Below, in pieces: positions 17,230-24,760 of a stretch of DNA of 56,561 nt; the stretch's first letter is position 1; each line of letters starts with the position of its first letter. The stretch lies in NCBI GenBank assembly GCA_903918755.1, contig CAIXFN010000015.1, positions 1-56,561 on the forward strand. The letters are read 5' to 3'. A model generated the notes under the pieces. It saw only the letters and a program-made list of their open reading frames with translations. It was not told the DNA's origin and made no database searches. The DNA comes from an uncultured Pedosphaera sp. GTDB taxonomy: Bacteria > Verrucomicrobiota > Verrucomicrobiia > Limisphaerales > Pedosphaeraceae. Position numbers and translations under genes: made by a program.

Positions 17230-17964
17230 TCAAACTATTTGGTCGTAGATTCTCTCGAAAGTTGCATACAGGTTTTCATAACCTGCCCATTCGAGATAGC
17301 TTGGGTGCGTAATCTCCAGGACTTTTTGGCTTCCCAGACCTGCCTGAATTTGCCATTTCCGGGCGAGTTGTAGGTTGGGCCCAAGCACCCCCAGTGCATG
17401 GATGGATCGAAAGGCGTCCTCGCCGCAAATGAAAATGAGATCAGGCGCAATTGCGTCTATCTGTTCACGAAGCGCTTCCTTGTTGCGAAGGGCATGGTCG
17501 CGCACCTCAGCAGAGTTCAACTTCGTGACGTCTGGTCTGGAAGCCTTTTTCACATTAACCCAGGCAATCTTAGCGAGCGCATCTTGCAATGTCTGGACAT
17601 TCTCAGGACTCAAGTTGAGCAAACGCGGAAAGGCATTCCATTCCTCATGACTGACTTTGGAGCCGCGCTCAAGGGATCGCTGTAAAAGGTAAAGGACAAT
17701 TGCAAATCTCTGAACTGTTGGCACGCCCTTGCCGAGGCCCAGCACGTCATCTTTCCCCTGGTCCTGAATGTCAGTAACTCCTGATTTGTCGTACCCATAG
17801 GACTCGGCAAGAATGCAAAGAATGCGATAGCTTTGTTTTGCATAAACCTCTGGGCAAATGATCCCGTCATCAATGAATCCTTCCGTGTACGGGTCATGTG
17901 TTGCTTTGAGCAAATCGGTGATACGATTCTTTGCTTTGCGGTAATTTTCCAGGTCAAAGTTCAT
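17230..17964 (-). CDS. Hypothetical protein with uracil-DNA glycosylase-like features
   Basis: 244 residues, no exact family recognised. The N-terminal half has an acidic/aromatic loop (DDGIICPEVYAKQSYRIL), an amphipathic helical middle and VSHEEWNAFPRL. The C-terminal half resembles the UDG-like superfamily: an AWVNVKK strand (about 134-140), a helix ending APDLIFICGEDAF (about 173-185) and the late motif EITHPSYLEW (about 218-227), where UDGs place the HPS loop. The catalytic Asp/Asn motif cannot be fixed by eye. UDG-like proteins without repair activity occur in defence islands. It is divergent from an unusual 310-nt region upstream. Codon use is intermediate in GC. The functional call is tentative. 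Confidence 0.45.
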   Translation of the reverse strand: MNFDLENYRKAKNRITDLLKATHDPYTEGFIDDGIICPEVYAKQSYRILCILAESYGYDKSGVTDIQDQGKDDVLGLGKGVPTVQRFAIVLYLLQRSLERGSKVSHEEWNAFPRLLNLSPENVQTLQDALAKIAWVNVKKASRPDVTKLNSAEVRDHALRNKEALREQIDAIAPDLIFICGEDAFRSIHALGVLGPNLQLARKWQIQAGLGSQKVLEITHPSYLEWAGYENLYATFERIYDQIV

Positions 17965-18276
17965 CGGGGTAGTTAATTTATTGTAAAAGTGCTGAAATAG
18001 CTGCGCGAGAGCAACTCAAAAAGTCGCGCTCGAAGGGAAAGCTGCAGCACCCCCCGTGCTCTCTCCCGCTGACTGCCGCAGGCGCGACGAAGGAGCATAG
18101 TGCCCTTTCTGCCGCTCTGCGCGCCCGGTGGCATTCGCGAGCCCGAAGGGATGACTTGCAACCGGCATTTTCGCGTGCCTGTGGGTTCCGTCGTGCGCGC
18201 TGAGCACGAAGCCAAACCATTCGCACCACTCAACATCAGGAAGGCATGAAAACCACCGGTAACCCGCCGTATGCTC
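17965..18276. other. Unexplained 310-nt region, open in all three minus-strand frames
   Basis: Between the start of the UDG-like gene and the end of the MBL-fusion gene. All three minus-strand frames are open for 60-87 codons (to about 18236), yet none encodes a plausible protein (Arg/Ser/Cys-rich, low complexity). There is a 6-bp hairpin tcgtgc...gcacga at 18192-18210 and other short stems, and an AT-rich 30-nt tract (17965-17995) directly before the UDG-like start that could hold its promoter. A structured non-coding RNA or an accessory-element end is possible; tmRNA and RNase P RNA hallmarks are absent. Confidence 0.35.
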
Positions 18277-20106
18277 CTAACCCCGCCGCGCGTCGGCGTT
18301 GAGTTCCTGTTCCACTAACCGGGCGAGGTCCGCCATCCGTTGCAGGCTGCTCTCGGGAAACTGCCGGGGCCGCATGTCCACCAGGCACAGGGTGCCCAGG
18401 CAACTGCCGTTGGCGTGGAACACGGGAAAACCCGCGTAAAACCGGATGCGGGGTTCTCCCGCCACCAGCGGATTGTCCGCAAACCGCTCATCCAAAAAGG
18501 TGTCGGGCACGATCAACGGCTCGCGGTTGGCGACGGCATGGGCGCAAAAGGAAAGCTCGCGGGAAGTTTCCCGCGGGCCTGTCGCGGGACAGGACTTGAA
18601 CCATTGCCGATGCTCGTCCACCAGGGACACCAAAGCCAGCGGCACGCCCGCAAACGCCGCCGCCACCCGGGTAATCCGGTCGAATCGCTCCTCGAGCGGG
18701 GTGTCCAGGATGGCCAGTTCCCGCAGCGCGGCCAGCCGCGTGTCCTCATCCTCCGGCCGCGTGGCCGGAACCCAGCGACACGCGGACCGCATGATCCACG
18801 CCTCGATCTGGGCTTCCGCATATTGGGTGGTAAACGGGAAAATCAACCAGCGGGTCACGCCCGCCGCCCGCCCCTCGGAGACGCGTTCCCGGGCCGCCAC
18901 CACCACGATGGGGAGAGTTTGAAATCGCTGATCAGAGTTTGCTCGCAAGGTCCGGCAGATTTCCAAACCGTCAATTCTCCCCGGCAGGTCTTCCAACAGC
19001 AGCAGTGCTGGCGGCTCGGTCTCCGCCTGCCGCAAAATGGCGGCCCCCTCGGCCAAATGAATTGTCCGCACCCCGGCGGAGCGCGCGGCTTCCGCCAGCA
19101 CCAACGACCATTTGGCATCCGCCACCCCCAGGATGATCACGGAATCTTTAATGGCCGGGGCGGCGGCAAAAATGGCGGTGGCTTCGGCGTGGGCAAAATC
19201 GGCTTTGGCCGGGCCGGAGACCGCTAGCGCCAACTCCTGGCCGTCCGCTGCGGAGAAAACTTCCATTCCCGAACCCTGCTGCCGCAACGCCAGCCGGGCG
19301 GCCGCCTGGAGCCCATCAAGTTCGTCATCCGTCCGACCGGGATCATGATGCGACAGAGCCAACCGCTTGACCCCGGCGAGTTGGGCCATTTCCAGGACAT
19401 ATTCCACGGGACTATGGCCCCAGCCTTTGCGGCTGGCGGCATACTCCCGGTCAGTGAACTGGGCGTCATGAATCACCAGATCGGCCCCGGCCAGGAACTC
19501 GCTGTGCCGCAGGTCCAATTCGTGCACCGGCGATTGCGGTCCTGCTGGTCGCGCATATGGTTCATGGTCACAGGCATAAACCACGCGGGTGGCCCCCATC
19601 TCCAGGCGGTAGCCCAGCGTGAGCGCCGGGTGATTCAGATAGCGGGTGGTGATCCGAATATCGTCGATTTCAAATTCCCCCTCCAGCAGGTCATGAAAAC
19701 GGATGCTGGCGCCCATTTGCTCCAGGTTAACGGGAAAATAAGTGTGCTCCATTTGGCCCGCCAGTGCGTCCCGCAACGATCCCCCGAGCCCGTGCGGGCC
19801 GTAGATGTCCCAATGCCCGCCCGGAACAAACAGCGGGGCAAAAAACGGGAATCCCTGGATGTGGTCCCAGTGGGTGTGGCTGATCAGAATGGTCCCCCGC
19901 AAGGGCCCTTTGGCCTCCGCCAGGAGGGTTTGGCCGAGTTCATGCGCCCCCGTGCCGCAATCAATAATGACCAGCGCCCCACCCGGCGACGTCACTTGCA
20001 CGCACGATGTATTGCCACCGTAGCGCAGGGTCTTTCGCCCCGGTTTGGCGAGCGAACCCCGGGTTCCCCAAAAACGGACTTTTGCTTCAGAATTCATGGG
20101 CTGCAT
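18277..20106 (-). CDS. MBL-fold hydrolase fused to a pseudo-receiver and a GAF domain
   Basis: 609 residues in three parts. Residues 7-295: metallo-beta-lactamase fold of the RNase Z/PhnP-like type, with the GTRGS start, SHTHWDHIQG (His77, His79, Asp81, His82), NHP (His159), YACDHEP (Asp180) and LSHHDP (His253), so two metals should bind; such domains often hydrolyse phosphodiesters or cyclic nucleotides. Residues 320-440: a receiver-like domain in which Glu372 stands in the phospho-Asp place (LLLLEDLPG...DGLEICR) and the usual KPF is FPF, so it is probably not phosphorylated. Residues 455-605: a GAF domain starting RLAALRELAILDTPLEERFD with SFCAHAV and GTLCLVD, the sensor type common in diguanylate cyclases. 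It looks like a ligand-gated metallohydrolase; the substrate is unknown. ATG 20097 is an alternative start. Confidence 0.8.
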   Translation of the reverse strand: MQPMNSEAKVRFWGTRGSLAKPGRKTLRYGGNTSCVQVTSPGGALVIIDCGTGAHELGQTLLAEAKGPLRGTILISHTHWDHIQGFPFFAPLFVPGGHWDIYGPHGLGGSLRDALAGQMEHTYFPVNLEQMGASIRFHDLLEGEFEIDDIRITTRYLNHPALTLGYRLEMGATRVVYACDHEPYARPAGPQSPVHELDLRHSEFLAGADLVIHDAQFTDREYAASRKGWGHSPVEYVLEMAQLAGVKRLALSHHDPGRTDDELDGLQAAARLALRQQGSGMEVFSAADGQELALAVSGPAKADFAHAEATAIFAAAPAIKDSVIILGVADAKWSLVLAEAARSAGVRTIHLAEGAAILRQAETEPPALLLLEDLPGRIDGLEICRTLRANSDQRFQTLPIVVVAARERVSEGRAAGVTRWLIFPFTTQYAEAQIEAWIMRSACRWVPATRPEDEDTRLAALRELAILDTPLEERFDRITRVAAAFAGVPLALVSLVDEHRQWFKSCPATGPRETSRELSFCAHAVANREPLIVPDTFLDERFADNPLVAGEPRIRFYAGFPVFHANGSCLGTLCLVDMRPRQFPESSLQRMADLARLVEQELNADARRG

Positions 20107-20269
20107 CCGCTGTTTTGGTCAATCTGGCGCAGATTGACTGCCCGCCAATGCGCTTCGGGGTCACCGGCTGGGCTGCGGGAAATTAAAGTCTACAGGCCTC
20201 CCCCCTGTCCAGATAAACTTGTTGGGGGAAAAACCGGTGCCCCGGACCGGGCGCGACTCCCCGGGTTGG

Positions 20270-21334
20270 TCATTTCTTATACTTAATCTGGTCGCGCAGG
20301 ATGGCGATGGTCTGCGGGGGGGCATCCGGGGAGGCGCCCGCAGGAATGATCTGCAGTTGCAGCACGGTGTTGGGGGCGCCGCGGATCATCTGCACGGTAT
20401 CCGCCAGGCTCGCGCCGTGCGCATCGACGAATCGATTGTCCCCTTGGGCAATGCCAATGATCCGATCGCCGGGGTGCAATTGGCCGCTGAGATCCGCCGG
20501 GGTCCCCGTCATCACTTGGTTCACCACCGGGTAGCCATCCTCCATCCGCAGGGCCGCCCCGATGCCCACGGGGGCGACGCCCCGGATGGCCTGCAACGCT
20601 GCGTCGCGTTGCCCGGGATCGGGGAGTTGCTCGGCATATTGCAACGAGGCGGCGGTGTCCCGTGTCGCCCAGTCCTCGAAAATTTCCCCCGTGAGTTTGG
20701 CGCGATTGGTCGGGGCGACTTGCTCCATCATCGCGAACGCGGCGGCGGGATCGGCATTGACCACTTCCGCCGCGATGTGCCGCAGCAGCATATCGTGCGG
20801 TTCCCCGGCCCCGGTGAGTTGCTCCGCCCAAAGCAACGCGAGCGCCGGATCCTTGGCGAGTTCCCTGCCGATGCCGGCTTCCAGCCCGTACTGGGCGATG
20901 TCCCGGGCCCGGTCCTGCGGCGAACGCAATTCCCCGCCGGTCCATTCCGTGGCCAGGGTCATCAGCGCCGCCTCCCGTTCGACGTCATCCTTGATTTCCC
21001 GGGCCGCCAGGATCGCCGTCAAACGTTTGCCGGCGGCGAGGGCGTGGAAGCGCTCGCGAATTTCGGCCAGACGCCCGGCTTTGTTGGTCGCTGCGACCAT
21101 GCCCGCGGAAGGTGCTGGAAGACCGCTGGGACTGGCTTTGACCGCCAGCAAAACCGGGGCGGAGGCCCGGTTGGGCAGGGTCGAATTACCGCCTGCGCTT
21201 GGGGCTCCGATCCCGGGAAGCACGACCGGCGACAATGCACTGTCGGGCGGATGAACCGGCGAATGGCTTGTCCGAATCAGGAACCAAGCCAGCGTCGCAC
21301 CCAGGATTAAAATGATGAACCGGTTGATTTTCAT
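20270..21334 (-). CDS. Membrane-anchored or secreted protein with C-terminal PDZ domain
   Basis: 354 residues from ATG 21334. An N-terminal membrane helix or uncleaved signal (residues 4-20, INRFIILILGATLAWFLI) is followed by a Pro/Ser-rich linker and then a helical region (about 85-255) rich in Ala and Glu, reading like weakly conserved HEAT/TPR-type helices (DDVEREAALMTLATEW, DPALALLWAEQL, DPAAAFAMMEQV, DTAASLQYAEQL). The C-terminus (about 265-345) is a PDZ domain: GYPVVNQVMTGTPADLSGQLHPGDRI. No protease residues are visible, so this is a scaffolding or regulatory partner rather than an enzyme. It lies 163 nt upstream of the MBL-fusion gene on the same strand; joint expression is possible. 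Confidence 0.65.
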   Translation of the reverse strand: MKINRFIILILGATLAWFLIRTSHSPVHPPDSALSPVVLPGIGAPSAGGNSTLPNRASAPVLLAVKASPSGLPAPSAGMVAATNKAGRLAEIRERFHALAAGKRLTAILAAREIKDDVEREAALMTLATEWTGGELRSPQDRARDIAQYGLEAGIGRELAKDPALALLWAEQLTGAGEPHDMLLRHIAAEVVNADPAAAFAMMEQVAPTNRAKLTGEIFEDWATRDTAASLQYAEQLPDPGQRDAALQAIRGVAPVGIGAALRMEDGYPVVNQVMTGTPADLSGQLHPGDRIIGIAQGDNRFVDAHGASLADTVQMIRGAPNTVLQLQIIPAGASPDAPPQTIAILRDQIKYKK

Positions 21335-21515
21335 GGCGCCAGTCCGACGGGGATGGCGGTCTCCCCGGCGCCGACCAGCAGGATGCAAACGAGCGCTTGC
21401 GGCCTGCTGATTCAACTATTCGAACCATCGCGATTTTACCGCCGGAAAGCAAGCCGATGGTGGCCCCGCCATGGGGCGCAAGGTCCCTTCTTTAATCGGC
21501 GCGCCGTCCGCGTGA

Positions 21516-21902
21516 TTAATCCGGCGGCGACTTTCGAGAATTCAAAAAAGTTTTAAACGCGGAACAACCGAACAACATGGGATAGTCTCGTTGCATCGCC
21601 GCCAAGGGCACTTTCCCCCACAGCAAATTTACCCACCGGTTCGGAAACTCCCGGCATTGCCGCGGCTTGACCTTTTGGATGACACACGAATTGCCCGCCA
21701 GGAAAACGCAGGATTGGTCATCCATTTCATTCAACGCCAACCCGCGGCGATCCTTCCGCAGCCGGGTGTGGGCTTCGATGAAGTCCTCCTCCTTCAAGTG
21801 CAAAAATGCCGCAATGCTCGCGACCTCCTCCGGCTCCAGCCGCACTTCACCCGGATGACGGCAGCAAGCACCGCATCGTTCGCATTGCAGTTCAAATTCC
21901 AT
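21516..21902 (-). CDS. YkgJ-family cysteine-cluster protein
   Basis: 128 residues. The YkgJ/CxxCxxCC family is predicted to bind zinc or an iron-sulfur cluster; its role is unclear. Visible ligands: Cys7, Cys10, Cys13 and Cys14 (QCERCGACC), then Cys65, Cys73 and Cys83 (SCVFL, CVIQKVKPRQCREFP), the usual pattern. The ATG at 21902 follows the stop of the HigA-like antitoxin with no intervening base, so it is translated from the same message. Such joining to a toxin-antitoxin locus is probably accidental. Confidence 0.8.
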   Translation of the reverse strand: MEFELQCERCGACCRHPGEVRLEPEEVASIAAFLHLKEEDFIEAHTRLRKDRRGLALNEMDDQSCVFLAGNSCVIQKVKPRQCREFPNRWVNLLWGKVPLAAMQRDYPMLFGCSAFKTFLNSRKSPPD

Positions 21903-22205
21903 TCAGGCGGGTTCCAAATCGAGCCGGACTTTGCAGCCCAAAACGCGGGCAGCTTTGCCCAAGGTATGAAGAGTCAGGGAGGGGTTGGATTCGTCCAACA
22001 GACGGTCCACGGCCGCGCGGCTCGTATTCATCCGCACCGCCATATCCGCTTTGGTCAGCGAGCTTTCCGCCAGCAGTCGCTTTAGCTGCAGACTGACCGC
22101 CTGCTTGAGCGCCCGGGTCTCCACTTCCGCGAGCAGTCCGCGCTCATCCAGGAAATCCCGGAAATCACCACCACGATGTTTGAGTTTGGCATTATTCATA
22201 ATCAC
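21903..22205 (-). CDS. higA: HigA-like antitoxin, XRE-family HTH
   Basis: 100 residues. Helix-turn-helix DNA-binding protein of the HigA type: LLAESSLTKADMAVRMNTSRAAVDRLLDE covers the HTH, followed by LTLHTLGKAARVLGCKV, typical of antitoxins that pair with HigB-like RNases. It overlaps the toxin gene by 14 nt, in the toxin-first order seen in higBA operons. It would normally bind its promoter and neutralise the toxin. Because the toxin carries a premature stop, the antitoxin may be an orphan kept for regulation, for defence against related toxins or by lack of time to decay. Gene name by similarity only. Confidence 0.8.
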   Translation of the reverse strand: MIMNNAKLKHRGGDFRDFLDERGLLAEVETRALKQAVSLQLKRLLAESSLTKADMAVRMNTSRAAVDRLLDESNPSLTLHTLGKAARVLGCKVRLDLEPA

Positions 22206-22545
22206 TTAAATATTGAGCCTTTCGCTTCCGGGCCAACGCCAGTTCATTTTCGGGCGTCTTCTGCTGCTGCTTGATAAACCCATGCAGGAGGACAATTTCT
22301 TGGGCCTCCAGCATGAACAGCGTGCGGGCAATCTGGTTCAGCAGCCGGGAGCGAACCTCCCAAATCCCGTCTCCCAAATGGCCCACCAATGGTTTTCCCA
22401 CCGGCCAGGCGTATTACACCGTCAAAATATCCGCGCCCACCATTCGACAATCTTCTCGCGGTAATTCCTTGAGCCATTCCCGCACTGGTTCGTTCACTGT
22501 CTCCGTGCGGAAAAACACAACTCGCAACGGTCGCTCGCTCTTCAT
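22192..22545 (-). pseudogene. higB: HigB-like toxin gene interrupted by one in-frame stop
   Basis: Read from ATG 22545 the frame encodes the typical start of a HigB/phage Gp49-like toxin (LRVVFFRTET, EPVREWLKELPREDCR), then at codon 44 meets TAA (22416-22414). The same frame continues YAWPVGKPLVGHLGDGIWEV, SRLLNQIARTLFMLEA and HGFIKQQQKTPENE, the standard remainder of the family, to a stop at 22192. No frameshift is needed; family members usually have Gln here (CAA or CAG), so a single C-to-T change explains it. HigB toxins are ribosome-dependent mRNA endonucleases. The rest of the sequence is intact, so the mutation is recent or an assembly error. A GTG at 22401 could start a truncated 69-residue product lacking the N-terminal strand. 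Confidence 0.85.
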
Positions 22546-22712
22546 CCTGAGATGAACGTATCAAAAATGATACATGGAGCAAGCTGAAATAACTGCAGAG
22601 CGGTAAAGGCCTCATGAAGGAGTCAAAATATAGTAATTACATGCAAAAAGGACGATCCCGGTCCCAGCCTCCCAGTCTTGACGCCCGGGACGCCATCCCC
22701 GAGCATGCCGCC

Positions 22713-23939
22713 ATGAAAGCCTTGTCCCTTCCCCTGGCATTTTTGACGCTTTTTGTGGCCGGTCCCCTTCTCGCCGTCGAACCACCCGCGGCCACGCCCC
22801 CGCGTTTTGTCCAGGACACCTTCGGGATCGGTTTCTGGGTGGCACCTCAGACAGATGAGAATCTGGATGCCCGTTATGCCGAAATCGCCGCCGCCAACTT
22901 CACTTTCGTGATCGGGCTGTGCGGGGCCGGCTCCCCTGCCCCCGTGGCCACCCAGTTGGCGCTCTGCGCCAAACATGGCCTCAAAGCCCTGATCCCGGCA
23001 AATGACACGCCCCCGGACCAACTCCCCGACGCGCCTGCGCTTTGGGGCTACACCTTGGTGGATGAGCCGAATACGAGCCAGTTCCCGGACCTCGGCCGAA
23101 AGGTGGCCGCTCTGCGCCAGGCCCGTTCAGGCAAGCTGGCCTACATCAATCTATTTCCCAATTACGCCTCCGCCGAACAAATGGGCGTTCCCACCTACGC
23201 GGAATATGTGTCCCGCTTCGTGACCCAGGCCCGACCGGATGTGTTGAGCATGGATCATTACCCGATCTTCCGACCGGACCGCGACGGCCGGGACGGCTAT
23301 TGTCGCAATCTCGAAGTCATGCGCCGCTCTGCCTTGGAGGCCGGCATTCCCTTCTGGAACTTTTTCAACACCATGCCCTACGGCCCGCACACGGATCCCA
23401 CCGAAGCCCAGTTGCGTTGGCAGATTTTCACCTCCCTCGCGCACGGCGCCAAAGGGGTGATGTATTTCTGCTACTGGACTCCGCGGGGTGATGAGTTCCC
23501 CAAAGGTGGCGCCATCCTCACCGCGGACGGACGCCGCACCCGCCATTACGAGGAGGCCAAACGAATCAACGCCGGTTTGAAGAATCTGGGCCCCACCCAG
23601 ATGCAGTTGACCGGTCTGGGCGTCCGGCGAGTTTCCCCCAAAGGCACCCCGTCCGACGCCCTCGCGGGCAGCCCGATCCGCACTCTTAGTGAAGGCGATT
23701 ATCTCATAGGTGTACTCCGCAATACCGACGGACGTCGTGCCGTGTGGCTCTGCAATTACGACATCACCTACAGTGCGTGGCCCACCGTCACGTTCGACGC
23801 CGAACCCGGCCAGGTGCTGGAAGTCAGTCCCAAAACCGGCCGCGCCGAACGGGTGATCGACGACAGCCCGGATCTCCCCGGTTTGCAAATCTCCCTCGAT
23901 GCAGGCGAAGGCCGGCTATTTCTGTTGCCAGCCAAGTAG
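22713..23939 (+). CDS. Secreted glycoside hydrolase-like TIM-barrel protein
   Basis: 408 residues from ATG 22713, chosen because a clear signal peptide starts here (MKALSLPLAFLTLFVAGPLLA, roughly residues 1-21). The body reads like a GH-A clan or GH42/GH5-like barrel: FGIGFWVAP, a strand-ending GYTLVDEPN whose Glu is in the acid/base place, DVLSMDHYPIF, then WNFFNTMPYG and AKGVMYFCYW, with a small beta domain at the C-terminus (from about 310). The second catalytic Glu is not certain. Similar proteins of Verrucomicrobiota are annotated as hypothetical glycosidases. The gene sits between two minus-strand toxin-antitoxin loci and has no neighbour on its own strand. Confidence 0.65.
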   Translation: MKALSLPLAFLTLFVAGPLLAVEPPAATPPRFVQDTFGIGFWVAPQTDENLDARYAEIAAANFTFVIGLCGAGSPAPVATQLALCAKHGLKALIPANDTPPDQLPDAPALWGYTLVDEPNTSQFPDLGRKVAALRQARSGKLAYINLFPNYASAEQMGVPTYAEYVSRFVTQARPDVLSMDHYPIFRPDRDGRDGYCRNLEVMRRSALEAGIPFWNFFNTMPYGPHTDPTEAQLRWQIFTSLAHGAKGVMYFCYWTPRGDEFPKGGAILTADGRRTRHYEEAKRINAGLKNLGPTQMQLTGLGVRRVSPKGTPSDALAGSPIRTLSEGDYLIGVLRNTDGRRAVWLCNYDITYSAWPTVTFDAEPGQVLEVSPKTGRAERVIDDSPDLPGLQISLDAGEGRLFLLPAK

Positions 23940-24007
23940 GACCGCTGCTTGCCCGCTCGTTCTCTCGGGCTACTTGTCACGCTAAAGTTTAACAAGGGGC
24001 GGCGGGT

Positions 24008-24409
24008 TCATTTAAGGAGGAGATTGCAACCTGCCTGTTCAAAATGATGATCCGCCGTCAGCACATCAAGCAAACCGCGTTCGCGCATTACCAATATGGA
24101 ACTGCAGTCAGTCAGTGTCCAACCCTTGTCGGCATATTGGTGGTACAAGTCCAGGGAATGATCGAACAATTCACGGGAAGCCGGCACCACTTCGCAAGCC
24201 GCCGACTGGCGCAAATGGGTAACAAAGGCACGAACACGCGAACGACATTCGGACGCGGCCAAGGCGTCAGCGACCTCCATCAGCACCCAATCCGTGGTCA
24301 GGAGGGCGGCACGCAACTCGCGCGAGAAGGACACCACCCTTTGGTGATGCTGGTCGCGCGCATTTAGCCGCGCCACGAAATAAAAGGCATCGGCGAAGAC
24401 AATCCTCAT
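24008..24409 (-). CDS. vapC: VapC-like toxin, PIN domain ribonuclease
   Basis: 133 residues. A PIN-domain RNase whose acidic active site is complete: Asp7 (VFADAFYF), Glu45 (LMEVADAL), Asp101 (TLTDCSSI) and Asp120 (TADHHF) would bind Mg or Mn. Family members cut specific tRNAs or rRNA when not bound by their antitoxin. Its ATG overlaps the stop of the upstream antitoxin gene (ATGA, 24409-24406), the usual coupling of these modules. The gene name is assigned by class only. Confidence 0.85.
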   Translation of the reverse strand: MRIVFADAFYFVARLNARDQHHQRVVSFSRELRAALLTTDWVLMEVADALAASECRSRVRAFVTHLRQSAACEVVPASRELFDHSLDLYHQYADKGWTLTDCSSILVMRERGLLDVLTADHHFEQAGCNLLLK

Positions 24410-24618
24410 GAACGCCGATGGCCGTGTAAATGCTGGTCCAAATTGGCGGCCAAATCGGAGGGAAGGTCAGTTGCCATCCCGTCGAAGTCCTGCAAGGTTT
24501 CCCAAAGGGTCGGCGGTTGTTCGGCCACAGCCTCGATGCGCACAACCGTGCCGGATGGCCAAGGCACATCGGCCGGCAGCACGATCTTTCCCTGCTCGAC
24601 GGTGGCGGTAATGCTCAT
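24406..24618 (-). CDS. vapB: VapB-like antitoxin
   Basis: 70 residues from ATG 24618 (MSITATVEQGKI); an upstream in-frame extension to 24654 is less likely. The N-terminal half, ATVEQGKIVLPADVPWPSGTVVRIEAV, is the AbrB-like/DUF104-type beta motif seen in antitoxins of PIN toxins, and the C-terminus DLPSDLAANLDQHLHGHRR is the toxin-wrapping tail typical of these partners. It is the promoter-proximal gene of the module and should both repress the operon and block VapC. Confidence 0.8.
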   Translation of the reverse strand: MSITATVEQGKIVLPADVPWPSGTVVRIEAVAEQPPTLWETLQDFDGMATDLPSDLAANLDQHLHGHRRS

Positions 24619-24760
24619 GGCAGCCAGTATAGCCCCGGTCCGCGCATCCGGCAATGGCCAGATTTAGCATGAAGATCGTTACCCAATTTGGGTTCAGGCT
24701 GATCAAAACAAAATTTCGATCCCCCCTCGCGGCGCGAATTCTCTAAATCGCCCCGCACGG

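Noticed and set aside
17965-18276. tmRNA or RNase P RNA in the three-frame open region
   Set aside because: No tRNA-like end, no encoded tag frame and no conserved RNase P motifs were found.
18240-18290. Integron attC site (gttagga-like core near 18270)
   Set aside because: Only one partial core matches; the paired inner boxes and a palindromic arm are missing.
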